Shown here piece after piece: positions 49,270 through 56,837 of a stretch of 64,000 bases of DNA. The notes under the pieces are model-generated. The model was not told where the DNA came from. It ran no database searches and saw only the letters and a list, made by a program, of their open reading frames with translations. A program made the position numbers and the translations under genes. Each line of letters starts with the position of its first letter. Within the stretch, counting starts at the first letter, position 1. Origin of the DNA: Candidatus Ornithobacterium hominis (GTDB lineage Bacteria; Bacteroidota; Bacteroidia; Flavobacteriales; Weeksellaceae); NCBI RefSeq assembly GCF_951229915.1, contig NZ_OX579588.1, forward strand, positions 1,386,001 through 1,450,000. Direction: 5' to 3'.

Positions 49270-51337
49270 GGTCAAAAAATATTTAAAAAAAAGCATCGAA
49301 TTCTGGGAAAACAATTTCTTAGAAAGTCCTGAAAATCTATGGGCACTACGCATCAGTTTCAGTGCTATTTTGGCTTTGGGCATTTTTTATTTATTAGGAA
49401 TCCCAAAAGCAGGGCTGACTGTGAGCATGGGGATTGTTGCCACCGCTTTGACTGAGAATGATGTCCACATCAAATCCAGTTTACGCTCTACGCTTCTTAT
49501 TGGGTTTTTATTCTTCATTTTTTCATCTTTAGTTCAATTGCTATTGCCCTACCCTATTATTTTTGGGGTATTTTTGGTCTCTTCTAGCTTTTTCATCATG
49601 CTAGCAGGGGAACTAAAGTCCAAATACAATCACTTAGCCTTTGGCTCTGTTTTAATTATTCTCTACTCTATTTTTATTTATCAACCTGAGGCTGATTGGT
49701 TTAGAATTCCTTTCCTTTTTGTAGTTGCAGTGATTATTCATATGGCAACTTCCATTGTCATTTTATTGCTCAATCCTTATCAAAATCTACAAAATGAGCT
49801 AGCCAACGCTTATCAATTACTAGCTAAATACCTGAGAATGAAATCCAAATTCTTCCCTAGCTCTGCAAATGAGCAGGAAGAAATTAGAAATGAATTGGCG
49901 CTAATCAATATTCAATTATTTTCTCAGTCAGAAAAAATTAAAAATATTTTACAGCGTTTGGGGCAAGAGCTGAACCTTCATCAAAGGACTAAATTCAACC
50001 AATACGTTTCTGAATGGAATCAACTGCAATTACTGCACGAGCGAGCCGTCTCTAGCCACGAATCTTATGATTCCATCAGCCAAAATGTGAATTCCTCTCT
50101 GGTGGTAGCGGGCTTGGGTAAAATGTTGAGAGAACTCGGTAAAGCCAGTGATGAATATGCCCGAAACATTTTGAAAAAAAACACCTTCCAGTCCTCGCCA
50201 AGTCTCCGCTGGACGTCTAATGCCTTAGAGCTACTCTTGCACCAAAATTTGTGCAAAGATCAAGCTTCAATTAATTATCTGTGGAAAAACATCAAATCCA
50301 TGGAAGAAACATTTGAAGCACGCCATACCCCAGCTAATATCAATTTAGAATACACCTTTGATGAAAAAAAATGGCGAGATTTATTCTCTCCCAAAAACAG
50401 TAAATTCAGGCATGCCGTTCGCCTAAGTGTTTGTTTTGCTGTTGGTTACACACTTATGAATGTTTTCAAAATCGAGCAAGGAGCTTGGATTATCCTAACT
50501 TCTCTCATTGTATGCCAACAAACTTATGATGCTACACGCCAACGCTTTTTTAAAAGAATCATCGGGACTTTAATGGGAGTCATCATTGGCATCACCTTAT
50601 CTCTCCTAATGCCCACGACTGCAGGGCAAGTAGTCATTTTGATTGCCAGTATGTTTATATTTTTCAAGTACTTAAGGGGAAATTACATCATTGCTGCCAT
50701 TTTTATCACCGTTTACGTTTTAGCCGTTTACAACCTCTTGCAGGGGACTGGAGTGCAGGTAATGACTCCCAGAATCATCGATACCCTTATCGGCTCTGTA
50801 ATTGCCTACCTTTCCATCCGCTTCATCTGGCCAGAGTGGCAGTATAAAAATCTAAAAAATTTACTAATCAAAGCGATAGAAAAAGATAAAATTTACTTTG
50901 AAAGTGTGATGAATCAGCAAATTTCAACACAAGAATATTTGCACCACCAGCGAAACGCTCACCGTGCAGATAATCAATTGGCTCAAGTGTGGAAAAGTAT
51001 GCGGATCGAGCCAAAATCGAAACAAAAACTCATCACCCCAGCACGGAATTTTACTTACCTCAATCATACTTTATTAAGTTATATTTCAGCGCTGGGCGTG
51101 CATCGTAAAAATTTGAATTTCAATGAAAATGACTTTTTCATCAAAAATCAAATCATTAAACTTCTAGATGAAATCTTGCTCCACCTGCAACTAGGGAATC
51201 AAAATTCAGTACCCACTGAAACATCTTTTATTTTACCAATAGAAAAGCTAAAAGATACTGAGAATCTTTTGTTTCTTGATAATATTTTAAAACTAAGTCA
51301 AGAATTGAAAGAAGCGGGCGAACATATTGAATTTTAA
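49268..51337 (+). CDS. FUSC-family (YccS/YhfK-like) membrane protein
   Basis: A 689-residue protein with two membrane blocks of about 5-6 helices each (about 25-165 and 380-520), separated and followed by soluble helical parts. This is the layout of FUSC-family aromatic-acid exporter-like proteins. WIILTSLIVCQQTYDATRQRFFKRIIGT is the typical stretch at the start of the second block. TTG start at 49268; substrates unknown. Confidence 0.85.
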   Translation: MVKKYLKKSIEFWENNFLESPENLWALRISFSAILALGIFYLLGIPKAGLTVSMGIVATALTENDVHIKSSLRSTLLIGFLFFIFSSLVQLLLPYPIIFGVFLVSSSFFIMLAGELKSKYNHLAFGSVLIILYSIFIYQPEADWFRIPFLFVVAVIIHMATSIVILLLNPYQNLQNELANAYQLLAKYLRMKSKFFPSSANEQEEIRNELALINIQLFSQSEKIKNILQRLGQELNLHQRTKFNQYVSEWNQLQLLHERAVSSHESYDSISQNVNSSLVVAGLGKMLRELGKASDEYARNILKKNTFQSSPSLRWTSNALELLLHQNLCKDQASINYLWKNIKSMEETFEARHTPANINLEYTFDEKKWRDLFSPKNSKFRHAVRLSVCFAVGYTLMNVFKIEQGAWIILTSLIVCQQTYDATRQRFFKRIIGTLMGVIIGITLSLLMPTTAGQVVILIASMFIFFKYLRGNYIIAAIFITVYVLAVYNLLQGTGVQVMTPRIIDTLIGSVIAYLSIRFIWPEWQYKNLKNLLIKAIEKDKIYFESVMNQQISTQEYLHHQRNAHRADNQLAQVWKSMRIEPKSKQKLITPARNFTYLNHTLLSYISALGVHRKNLNFNENDFFIKNQIIKLLDEILLHLQLGNQNSVPTETSFILPIEKLKDTENLLFLDNILKLSQELKEAGEHIEF

Positions 51338-51363
51338 TTTTTTTTTAAGGCTTAAAAAATTTT
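51338..51363. repeat. AAGGCTTA-type repeat, copy 18
   Basis: T9, AAGGCTTA, A6, T4, right after the FUSC gene stop. Confidence 0.75.
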
Positions 51364-51470
51364 GTGAAACTCCTTGCTCGCGTTTAGAAATTCATTACCA
51401 ATGGCAATGAATTCCAAATAAGCTTTTCTTCCGAAATCTCTGATTTTTCTATTAAAAATTTAATCCATAA

Positions 51471-51495
51471 AATTTTCTAAGCCTTAGGATATTTT
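51471..51495. repeat. AAGGCTTA-type repeat, variant copy 19
   Basis: AATTTTCTAAGCCTTAGGATATTTT, 25 bases before the nitronate monooxygenase ATG. Confidence 0.5.
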
Positions 51496-51519
51496 CCTGA
51501 AAAATTTTACCTTTAAAAA

Positions 51520-52470
51520 ATGGAAAATAGAATTTGTCAACTTTTTGGTATTCAGTATCCCATCATACAGGGGGGGATGATTTGGGCGAGTGGCTGGGAA
51601 TTGGCCTCTGCAGTGTCTAACGCTGGCGGTTTAGGCATTTTGGGTGCTGGTAGCATGTATCCTGAGGTTTTGAGAGAGCATATTCTTAAAACACAAAAGG
51701 CTACAAGCAAGGCCTTTGGTGTGAATTTGCCTTTGATGTACCCCAATATCGAAGAACACATCCAAATCATTATTGAGAATCAAGTAAAAATTGTTTTCAC
51801 CAGTGCAGGGAATCCGAGTATTTGGACTGAGAAACTTCAAAGTCATGGCATTAAAGTGGCCCATGTGGTCAGCAGCATCAAATTTGCTAAAAAAGCAGAA
51901 AATGCTGGGGTAGATGCTATCGTTTGTGAAGGGTTTGAGGCTGGCGGCCATTTGGGGAAAGAGGAAACAACGACTTTTTGCCTGATTCCTGATATTGCAC
52001 GAAATATCGAGAAACCTTTGATTGCTGCTGGAGGCATCGCTACTGGAAAACAAATTTTAGCCGCAATGACTTTGGGCGCAGATGCTGTGCAAATGGGGAC
52101 AAAATTTGTGGCAACTCGGGAAGCTTCTGTGCACCAAAATTTCAAAGAAAAAGTCAAAAGCTTGAAAGATGGCGACACCTACTCTACCCTAAAAGAAATT
52201 GGCAATGTGCGCTTGGTGAAGAATAAATTTTTTGATGAAATTCAGCAAGCTTATTCCAGCCATGCGAGCAAAGAAGATTTAATAAAACTTGCAGGGGAAA
52301 GACGTGCAAAACAAGGTATGTTTGAAGGTAATTTAGACGAAGGTAAACTAGAAATCGGGCAATGTGCCTCTTTGGTAGATGAGATTCTGAGCGTGGATGA
52401 TGTTTTTAAATCACTGATTGAAGAGTTTAATTCTGCTAAAAAGGAAATGAATTGTTTGGATTTTTTTTAA
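51520..52470 (+). CDS. Nitronate monooxygenase / FabK-like flavin enzyme
   Basis: A 316-residue FMN-dependent TIM-barrel enzyme. QGGMIWASGWELASAVSNAGG binds flavin phosphate, with EGFEAGGHLG and AAGGIATGKQ further on. The family includes 2-nitropropane dioxygenase-like nitronate detoxifiers and the enoyl-ACP reductase FabK; sequence alone does not decide between them. It ends in a repeat copy. It marks the right end of the core segment. Confidence 0.87.
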   Translation: MENRICQLFGIQYPIIQGGMIWASGWELASAVSNAGGLGILGAGSMYPEVLREHILKTQKATSKAFGVNLPLMYPNIEEHIQIIIENQVKIVFTSAGNPSIWTEKLQSHGIKVAHVVSSIKFAKKAENAGVDAIVCEGFEAGGHLGKEETTTFCLIPDIARNIEKPLIAAGGIATGKQILAAMTLGADAVQMGTKFVATREASVHQNFKEKVKSLKDGDTYSTLKEIGNVRLVKNKFFDEIQQAYSSHASKEDLIKLAGERRAKQGMFEGNLDEGKLEIGQCASLVDEILSVDDVFKSLIEEFNSAKKEMNCLDFF

Positions 52471-52487
52471 AGGCTTAAAAAATTTTT
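52461..52487. repeat. AAGGCTTA-type repeat, copy 20
   Basis: T8, AAAGGCTTA, A5, T5, containing the stop TAA of the flavin enzyme gene. Left border of the second repeat-free accessory block. Confidence 0.75.
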
Positions 52488-52635
52488 AGATTTCATTAAA
52501 TTTTAAGGAAATTTTTCATATCATTGTGCTCTAATTTTTCTTTACAAAAGAGGTTTCTATGTTTGTTATAAATTTTGTTTCAAAAACTTGTGAAAACTTT
52601 ATAGATTTCGTATCTTGTAGTCTATTAATTTATTA

Positions 52636-52705
52636 CAACACAACACAACACAACACAACACAACACAACACAACACAACACAACACAACACAACACAACA
52701 CAACA
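52636..52705. repeat. (CAACA)14 pentanucleotide microsatellite
   Basis: Fourteen uninterrupted CAACA units, 70 bp. Not in a coding frame. Such tracts slip during replication and can vary spacing or structure upstream of the small genes that follow. Confidence 0.95.
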
Positions 52706-52740
52706 CAGACTTAGAAAATATTCCCCCCTTAACAAAAAGG

Positions 52741-52783
52741 AAATCCTTGTAGATGGCTTTGCGCTACCTGCAAGGATTTTTTT
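52741..52783 (+). terminator. Intrinsic terminator
   Basis: Stem 52741-52752 with 52768-52779 (one G-T pair) and a T7 run, 270 bases after the flavin enzyme gene and directly before the DUF6804-like frame. Confidence 0.75.
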
Positions 52784-52798
52784 ATGCCCAAAATTTTA

Positions 52799-53098
52799 AT
52801 GATGGGAAACACGATTAAAACCATACTTGCAATTCTATTACTGCTTTGTTTAGCACCGATGCCCTATGGCTACTTTCAGTTGGTGAGGCTGGCTTCTCTT
52901 GTGGGTTTTGCGTATTTGGCTTATACCTCTTTTTGTGAAAAAAATAATCCAGCGTTGGGCATTCTCTATATTTTTTTAGCGATACTCTTTCAGCCGTTTG
53001 AAAAAATAGCACTCGGCAGAACTTTATGGAATATCGTAGATGTGCTGGTAGCGGTGTTTTTAGTGATTCAGATAATTCAGATAAAGAAAGAAAAATGA
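52799..53098 (+). CDS. DUF6804-like small membrane protein
   Basis: A protein of about 99 residues with three hydrophobic helices and the stretch MPYGYFQLVRLASLVGFAYL, as in short DUF6804-type membrane proteins. I prefer the ATG at 52799 (or 52802) to that at 52784, which lies directly in the terminator T-run. The TGA stop overlaps the ATG of the repeat lipoprotein gene (ATGA), so the two are translated together. Function unknown. Confidence 0.7.
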   Translation: MMGNTIKTILAILLLLCLAPMPYGYFQLVRLASLVGFAYLAYTSFCEKNNPALGILYIFLAILFQPFEKIALGRTLWNIVDVLVAVFLVIQIIQIKKEK

Positions 53099-53862
53099 GA
53101 ATATTATTATTAATGATTTGTGCCACACTAATGATAAGCTGTGGATATAATGAGAAAAAAACAGATTTACAAGAAGCTAATTTAAAAGGTAGGGTAAAAT
53201 CTGTGAGAGAAATTCCGTATGATGCTGTTGAAAAATTTGGCAAAGTAGAGAAAGGAATTATGAGAGAATTTGCATTTGAGAATGCATATGTATTATACAA
53301 TGAACAAGGCCATATAGTAGAGGAAAATAGGTACAATGCTGATGGTAGTTTGGATAAAAAATGGACTTATCAATATGATAATAAGGGTAATAAAGTAGAG
53401 GAAAATTGGTACAATGCTGATGGTAGTTTGGATAAAAAATTGACTTATCAATATGATAATAAGGGTAATATAGTAGAGGGAAATAGTTACAATGCTGATG
53501 GTAGTTTGGATGATAAATGGACTTATCAATATGATAATAAGGGTAATATAGTAGAGAGTAATAGGTACAATGCTGATGGTAGTTTGGATTTCAAATGGAC
53601 TTATCAATATGATAATAAGGGTAATATAGTAGAGAAAAATTGGTACAATGCTGATGGTCGTTTGGATGATAAATTGACTTATCAATATGATAATAAGGGT
53701 AATATAGTAGAGAAAAATTGGTACAATGCTGATGGTCGTTTGGATAAAAAATGGACTTATCAATATGAATATGATTCCAAAGACAATTGGACTCAAAGAA
53801 AAGAATATGAAAATAATAAGCCTAATACAATTACAGAGAGAAAAATAGAATATTATAAATAG
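53095..53862 (+). CDS. Lipoprotein with 26-residue RHS-like tandem repeats
   Basis: A 255-residue lipoprotein (lipobox ending MISC at about residue 16). Residues about 78-230 hold six nearly identical 26-residue units of the type YNADGSLDKKWTYQYDNKGN plus six more residues, i.e. 78-bp DNA repeats at about 53333-53790. The YN-x-DG and YDNKGN pieces resemble YD/RHS-type surface repeats. Identity at DNA level suggests recent expansion and likely copy-number change. The preferred start is 53095 in the ATGA overlap, since an upstream frame from 53026 adds no signal. Function unknown; exposed at the surface or in the periplasm. Confidence 0.8.
   Translation: MRILLLMICATLMISCGYNEKKTDLQEANLKGRVKSVREIPYDAVEKFGKVEKGIMREFAFENAYVLYNEQGHIVEENRYNADGSLDKKWTYQYDNKGNKVEENWYNADGSLDKKLTYQYDNKGNIVEGNSYNADGSLDDKWTYQYDNKGNIVESNRYNADGSLDFKWTYQYDNKGNIVEKNWYNADGRLDDKLTYQYDNKGNIVEKNWYNADGRLDKKWTYQYEYDSKDNWTQRKEYENNKPNTITERKIEYYK
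53330..53790 (+). repeat. 78-bp coding tandem repeats
   Basis: Six consecutive 78-bp units within the lipoprotein gene, differing by only a few bases each. Reading frame is kept because 78 is a multiple of three. Confidence 0.85.
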
Positions 53863-53926
53863 TAGCAATATTTTTAATCATTCAATTAAAAATAAATAAA
53901 ATATTAATCACAAAAAATTAAATATT

Positions 53927-54445
53927 ATGGCACTAGACAATCTAATCTCGTTAGAATTTTCTGAAGAAGAATTACAGAAAATCAACACCGCAATTCAGGA
54001 GCTTCACAACATCATCAAGACAAAAGCAGTGAACCTCTCCCCAGAAGAAAGAAGACAATACGGTAGCATTGCCGATAGAAACAAAATTTTTGTAGACAAG
54101 TGCAAAGCCTTTATGGAGCAAGATCCCAGCTTGTTGCCACGCACCATAGATAAGGAGGAGTTTGATAAAGACTATACCGCCAGAGGGCAGGTAGAAGAAC
54201 CTTTGAGAAAATTGGCAAGAATTACAGAAATGTTTTCGGATACCAAAATTCTTCTGGATTTTGATAACTACAATGCCGCTATTGCATACTATAAGTATAT
54301 GAAATATTTAGCGAGCGAAAACGAACCAGGAAGCGATACCATCTACCGCAGCCTAAAACAGCATTTTTCTGGCGGAAGGGTTGCTGAAAAAGAAGATGAA
54401 CCCAAAGGTGGTATAGTGAAAAATATACTGCCAAAAGCAGAGTAA
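53927..54445 (+). CDS. Hypothetical protein, mostly helical
   Basis: A 172-residue soluble protein, strongly charged and predicted helical (EFSEEELQKINTAIQELHNI). No signal peptide or membrane part. I do not recognise the family. Its base composition is richer in G and C than its neighbours. It stands between the repeat lipoprotein gene and the 22-bp tandem array. Confidence 0.7.
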   Translation: MALDNLISLEFSEEELQKINTAIQELHNIIKTKAVNLSPEERRQYGSIADRNKIFVDKCKAFMEQDPSLLPRTIDKEEFDKDYTARGQVEEPLRKLARITEMFSDTKILLDFDNYNAAIAYYKYMKYLASENEPGSDTIYRSLKQHFSGGRVAEKEDEPKGGIVKNILPKAE

Positions 54446-54643
54446 AACACATTTCAAAAATGGATTTTAGTAGGTTTTTAAAGTGGTTTAACTAGGTTCA
54501 GAAATGTATTTAACTAGGTTCAGAACCTACCTCAACTAGGTTAAAAAGGCTATTGAATAGGGTTCGGAAGTGTATTTAACTAGGTTCGGAACCTACCTAA
54601 ATAAGGTATAAAACCTACTGAAATACATTACAAAACCTATTGA
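54446..54643. repeat. 22-bp tandem array, about nine units
   Basis: Units of 22 bp begin at 54490, 54512, 54534, 54556, 54578, 54600 and 54622, with two weaker units before (54446, 54468). A typical unit is AACTAGGTTCGGAACCTACCTA-like; the core AGGTTC-N-GAACCT is a perfect palindrome in units two and five, decayed in others. The array is intergenic; it begins directly after the TAA of the helical protein gene. Likely a protein-binding or decayed repeat region. Confidence 0.85.
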
Positions 54644-54662
54644 ACCCCATTTTAAATAAAAT

Positions 54663-54740
54663 ATGAAACAGATAATAAAAATAGGGCTATTAGCTATGGC
54701 GACTATAAGTATGAGCAGTTGTACAGAAGTTTGTAGATAA
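54663..54740 (+). CDS. Tiny lipoprotein-like ORF
   Basis: A 25-residue frame with lipoprotein signal (MKQIIKIGLLAMATISMSSC) and only five residues after the lipobox Cys. It may be a truncated gene start or a minimal lipoprotein. It sits between the 22-bp array and the Sel1 operon. Confidence 0.4.
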   Translation: MKQIIKIGLLAMATISMSSCTEVCR

Positions 54741-54752
54741 AAATAAAGTGGA

Positions 54753-55217
54753 ATGAATAATACAACAGAACTGGTTTCTGACGAAAATATTTCTAAATAT
54801 ATGAAATCTGTAGAGCAAGGAAATGCTAAAGCTCAATACCATTTAGGGAATTGTTATTATAGTGGTCAGGGCATGGAGCAGTCTTATGAAAAAGCATTCT
54901 ATTGGTATAAAAAGGCTGCTAAACAAGGCTATAGACGAGCTGAGTATAACTTAGGTGTTTGTTACGCCCGAGGTGAAGGTGTTGAAAAATCAGAGAAAAA
55001 AGCTTTCTATTGGCACAAAAAAGCTGCTGAACAAGGATTGGCAGAAGCTCAGCTAAATTTAGCTAAGTGTTATTTTTTTTGCGAAGGGGTAGAAATGTCA
55101 TTTTATCAAACCAATTATTGGCTACGAAAAGCTTATAAAAATGGTAATAAAGAAGCAGGTGAAAGACTTAACATGCTTCAGGAAAAATTTGTTGGAATAT
55201 TTAATTTGGAAATATGA
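54753..55217 (+). CDS. Sel1-repeat protein
   Basis: A 154-residue protein with three Sel1-like (TPR-class) repeats: AQYHLGNCYYSGQGMEQSYE, AEYNLGVCYARGEGVEKSEK and AQLNLAKCYFFCEGVEMS. No signal peptide, so probably cytosolic. Sel1 repeats mediate protein contacts. First gene of a tightly packed seven-gene unit: its stop overlaps the next ATG by 4 bp. Confidence 0.85.
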   Translation: MNNTTELVSDENISKYMKSVEQGNAKAQYHLGNCYYSGQGMEQSYEKAFYWYKKAAKQGYRRAEYNLGVCYARGEGVEKSEKKAFYWHKKAAEQGLAEAQLNLAKCYFFCEGVEMSFYQTNYWLRKAYKNGNKEAGERLNMLQEKFVGIFNLEI

Positions 55218-55567
55218 AATCTTTAGAAAAATTTAGAAATGTATTTTTAATACTATTTAGTTTAGTACTATTCACGAGTTGTTCTTCTGTAATGTTAGTA
55301 GGGGATAGTACAGCCAAAAGTATTGATAGTGTAGGAGACTTCCTTGGCGTTTACATAATGTTGCAATTATCTATCTTTATAATGGGGGTATTGTTGTCGT
55401 TCTTTTTAGGAGGGTTTGGCTATGTTGTGAGCGTTATAGCACATTTTATTTGGGTAGTATCTGAGAGGGACTATGGTTTCTTCACAGTTCTACTGTTGTT
55501 TAGCTTAGCATCAATAGTTCCCTTTCTGCTAAATATTTTAGTAGCATTAATTAAAAATAAAAATTAA
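55214..55567 (+). CDS. Small membrane lipoprotein-like protein
   Basis: A 117-residue protein with a signal-like helix ending FTSC (possible lipobox, residue 23) and two more hydrophobic segments (about 45-78 and 90-113). No family recognised. Overlaps the Sel1 gene by 4 bp and is 6 bp from the next gene. Confidence 0.7.
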   Translation: MKSLEKFRNVFLILFSLVLFTSCSSVMLVGDSTAKSIDSVGDFLGVYIMLQLSIFIMGVLLSFFLGGFGYVVSVIAHFIWVVSERDYGFFTVLLLFSLASIVPFLLNILVALIKNKN

Positions 55568-55573
55568 TAAAAA

Positions 55574-56005
55574 ATGAGCTGGATATTAATTATTGTAGTA
55601 TTAGGTGTAACTTATTTTTTATACATAGGATATAAAGGGAATAAAGACATCAAAAATGTTGAAAAATATGGAGGTCTGAAAATAAAATATAACACCTTGA
55701 TTGAATTAATTATGGCAAGAAGCTCTACTACCAGACTTCAACAAATTAATTCAAATAATATAAGAATCACATCTACAGGGATGATGTTTAAACTCATAGA
55801 AATAGATAAAAAAATACAAATCACTTGGGATTGGCATTCATTCACTACAGGAAAAATACATAGGCTAGTTTGGAAATTTGATGAAAATCAAGATCAAAAC
55901 GTGATGTATGAAACCATAAAACGTGACATTAGTATTCAAAATCTTTTAGATGATGGATTGACTAAGCGAGAAGCTGAAAATTATTTAAAAAATATAAATA
56001 ATTAA
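55574..56005 (+). CDS. Hypothetical membrane-anchored protein
   Basis: A 143-residue protein with one N-terminal helix (about 2-18) and a soluble remainder with TWDWHSFTTGKIHRLVWKFD. The C terminus (DGLTKREAENYLKN) looks like a small helical motif. No family recognised; fixed in the operon by short gaps. Confidence 0.65.
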   Translation: MSWILIIVVLGVTYFLYIGYKGNKDIKNVEKYGGLKIKYNTLIELIMARSSTTRLQQINSNNIRITSTGMMFKLIEIDKKIQITWDWHSFTTGKIHRLVWKFDENQDQNVMYETIKRDISIQNLLDDGLTKREAENYLKNINN

Positions 56006-56019
56006 TAAAAACAAAATTT

Positions 56020-56217
56020 ATGAACAAAGTAGGCAAAATAATCGTATTTGTAGTCGTTTCTTTTATAATTGTTTTTGGACTGACAGTATTAAAAGCAGCG
56101 AATGGAGGAGCTATCATGTGGCTTAGTGCATTAGCTATACCATTAATTTATAGAAGTTTATTCAAGAATAACAAAAAAGATAATAATAATGATAATGATA
56201 TTACATTGAAAAAATAA
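56020..56217 (+). CDS. Small two-helix membrane protein
   Basis: A 65-residue protein with two hydrophobic helices (about 5-24 and 30-46) and an Asn/Asp/Lys-rich tail. The last base of its stop codon is the first base of the DnaJ-domain gene start (TAATG), showing translational coupling. Confidence 0.65.
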   Translation: MNKVGKIIVFVVVSFIIVFGLTVLKAANGGAIMWLSALAIPLIYRSLFKNNKKDNNNDNDITLKK

Positions 56218-56822
56218 TGATACCGAACCACTATAGCACACTTGGTGTAAATCCTTATGCTACAAAATCTGAAATTAAAAAAGCATATAGAAAATTAGCA
56301 TTATTGTATCACCCAGATAAGAACAATAGCCCTGACGCACATCATCAATTTATTTCAATTAATGAAGCTTTTCAGATATTGTATGATGAAGAAGCAAGAG
56401 CAAAATATGACAAGGAATATGATCGTTATTTTGGAAAAAAAGGAAATTACAAAAGTGATAAAATAAATGATAGAGCTGAAAATTCAAACACAACTCAATC
56501 ATGGAATTATTCCATGTATGAAGATGAGAAATTAAATCAATGGACAGAAAATGCTAGAGAGCAAGCTGAACGATTTGCAAAGATGGCTTTTGATGATTTT
56601 TCTAAATTACTATTAGGAGTCGCAAAAGAAACAGGCTTTTATTTGGGAAATTCCATTTTGGTAATGATAGGTGGATTGTTGTTTATGAGTGGCGTTGGAA
56701 ACATTATTTTAGGTATTTCAAATGGTAATATCCCAGTAGTCATCCTTGGCTTATTCCTTTTATTATTAGGCTATTACACATATAAATTATCATCAAAGAA
56801 AATAGAAAATCATAACGTATAA
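56217..56822 (+). CDS. DnaJ-domain membrane protein
   Basis: A 201-residue protein: an N-terminal J domain (about 4-68) with the HPD motif in YHPDKNNSPDAHHQF, a charged middle, and two C-terminal membrane helices (about 143-165 and 170-188). The membrane-bound J domain should recruit a DnaK-type chaperone to the inner membrane, next to the other membrane proteins of the operon. It lacks the Gly/Phe and zinc-finger parts of DnaJ itself, so it is a specialised co-chaperone. Confidence 0.85.
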   Translation: MIPNHYSTLGVNPYATKSEIKKAYRKLALLYHPDKNNSPDAHHQFISINEAFQILYDEEARAKYDKEYDRYFGKKGNYKSDKINDRAENSNTTQSWNYSMYEDEKLNQWTENAREQAERFAKMAFDDFSKLLLGVAKETGFYLGNSILVMIGGLLFMSGVGNIILGISNGNIPVVILGLFLLLLGYYTYKLSSKKIENHNV

Positions 56823-56837
56823 TTAAAAACAAAATTT

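Larger units (their letters stand above)
52471..52798. other. Intergenic stretch with microsatellite and hairpin
   Basis: About 330 bases without a clear gene. It holds, in order, a repeat copy, a weak promoter-like TTG...TATCTTGT around 52588-52617, a (CAACA)14 microsatellite and a terminator-like hairpin. A short RNA running from the promoter to the hairpin is possible but unproven. Confidence 0.4.

Noticed and set aside
51552..52178. Three minus-strand frames over the nitronate monooxygenase gene
   Set aside because: Shadows; the plus-strand product shows clear flavin-binding motifs throughout.
457..52487. Reading all AAGGCTTA repeats simply as intrinsic terminators
   Set aside because: Several lie at gene starts, inside coding regions or between co-directional genes probably transcribed together, and the stems are almost only A-T pairs. 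Only the pair at 31840-31868 looks like a true terminator.
53293..53868. 191-codon minus-strand frame opposite the repeat lipoprotein gene
   Set aside because: It is a mirror of the 78-bp repeats, giving an improbable Ile-rich periodic protein; the plus-strand frame has a lipobox and YD-type repeats.
54446..54643. 22-bp array considered as CRISPR
   Set aside because: Units follow each other without spacers, repeats are degenerate and there are no cas genes.
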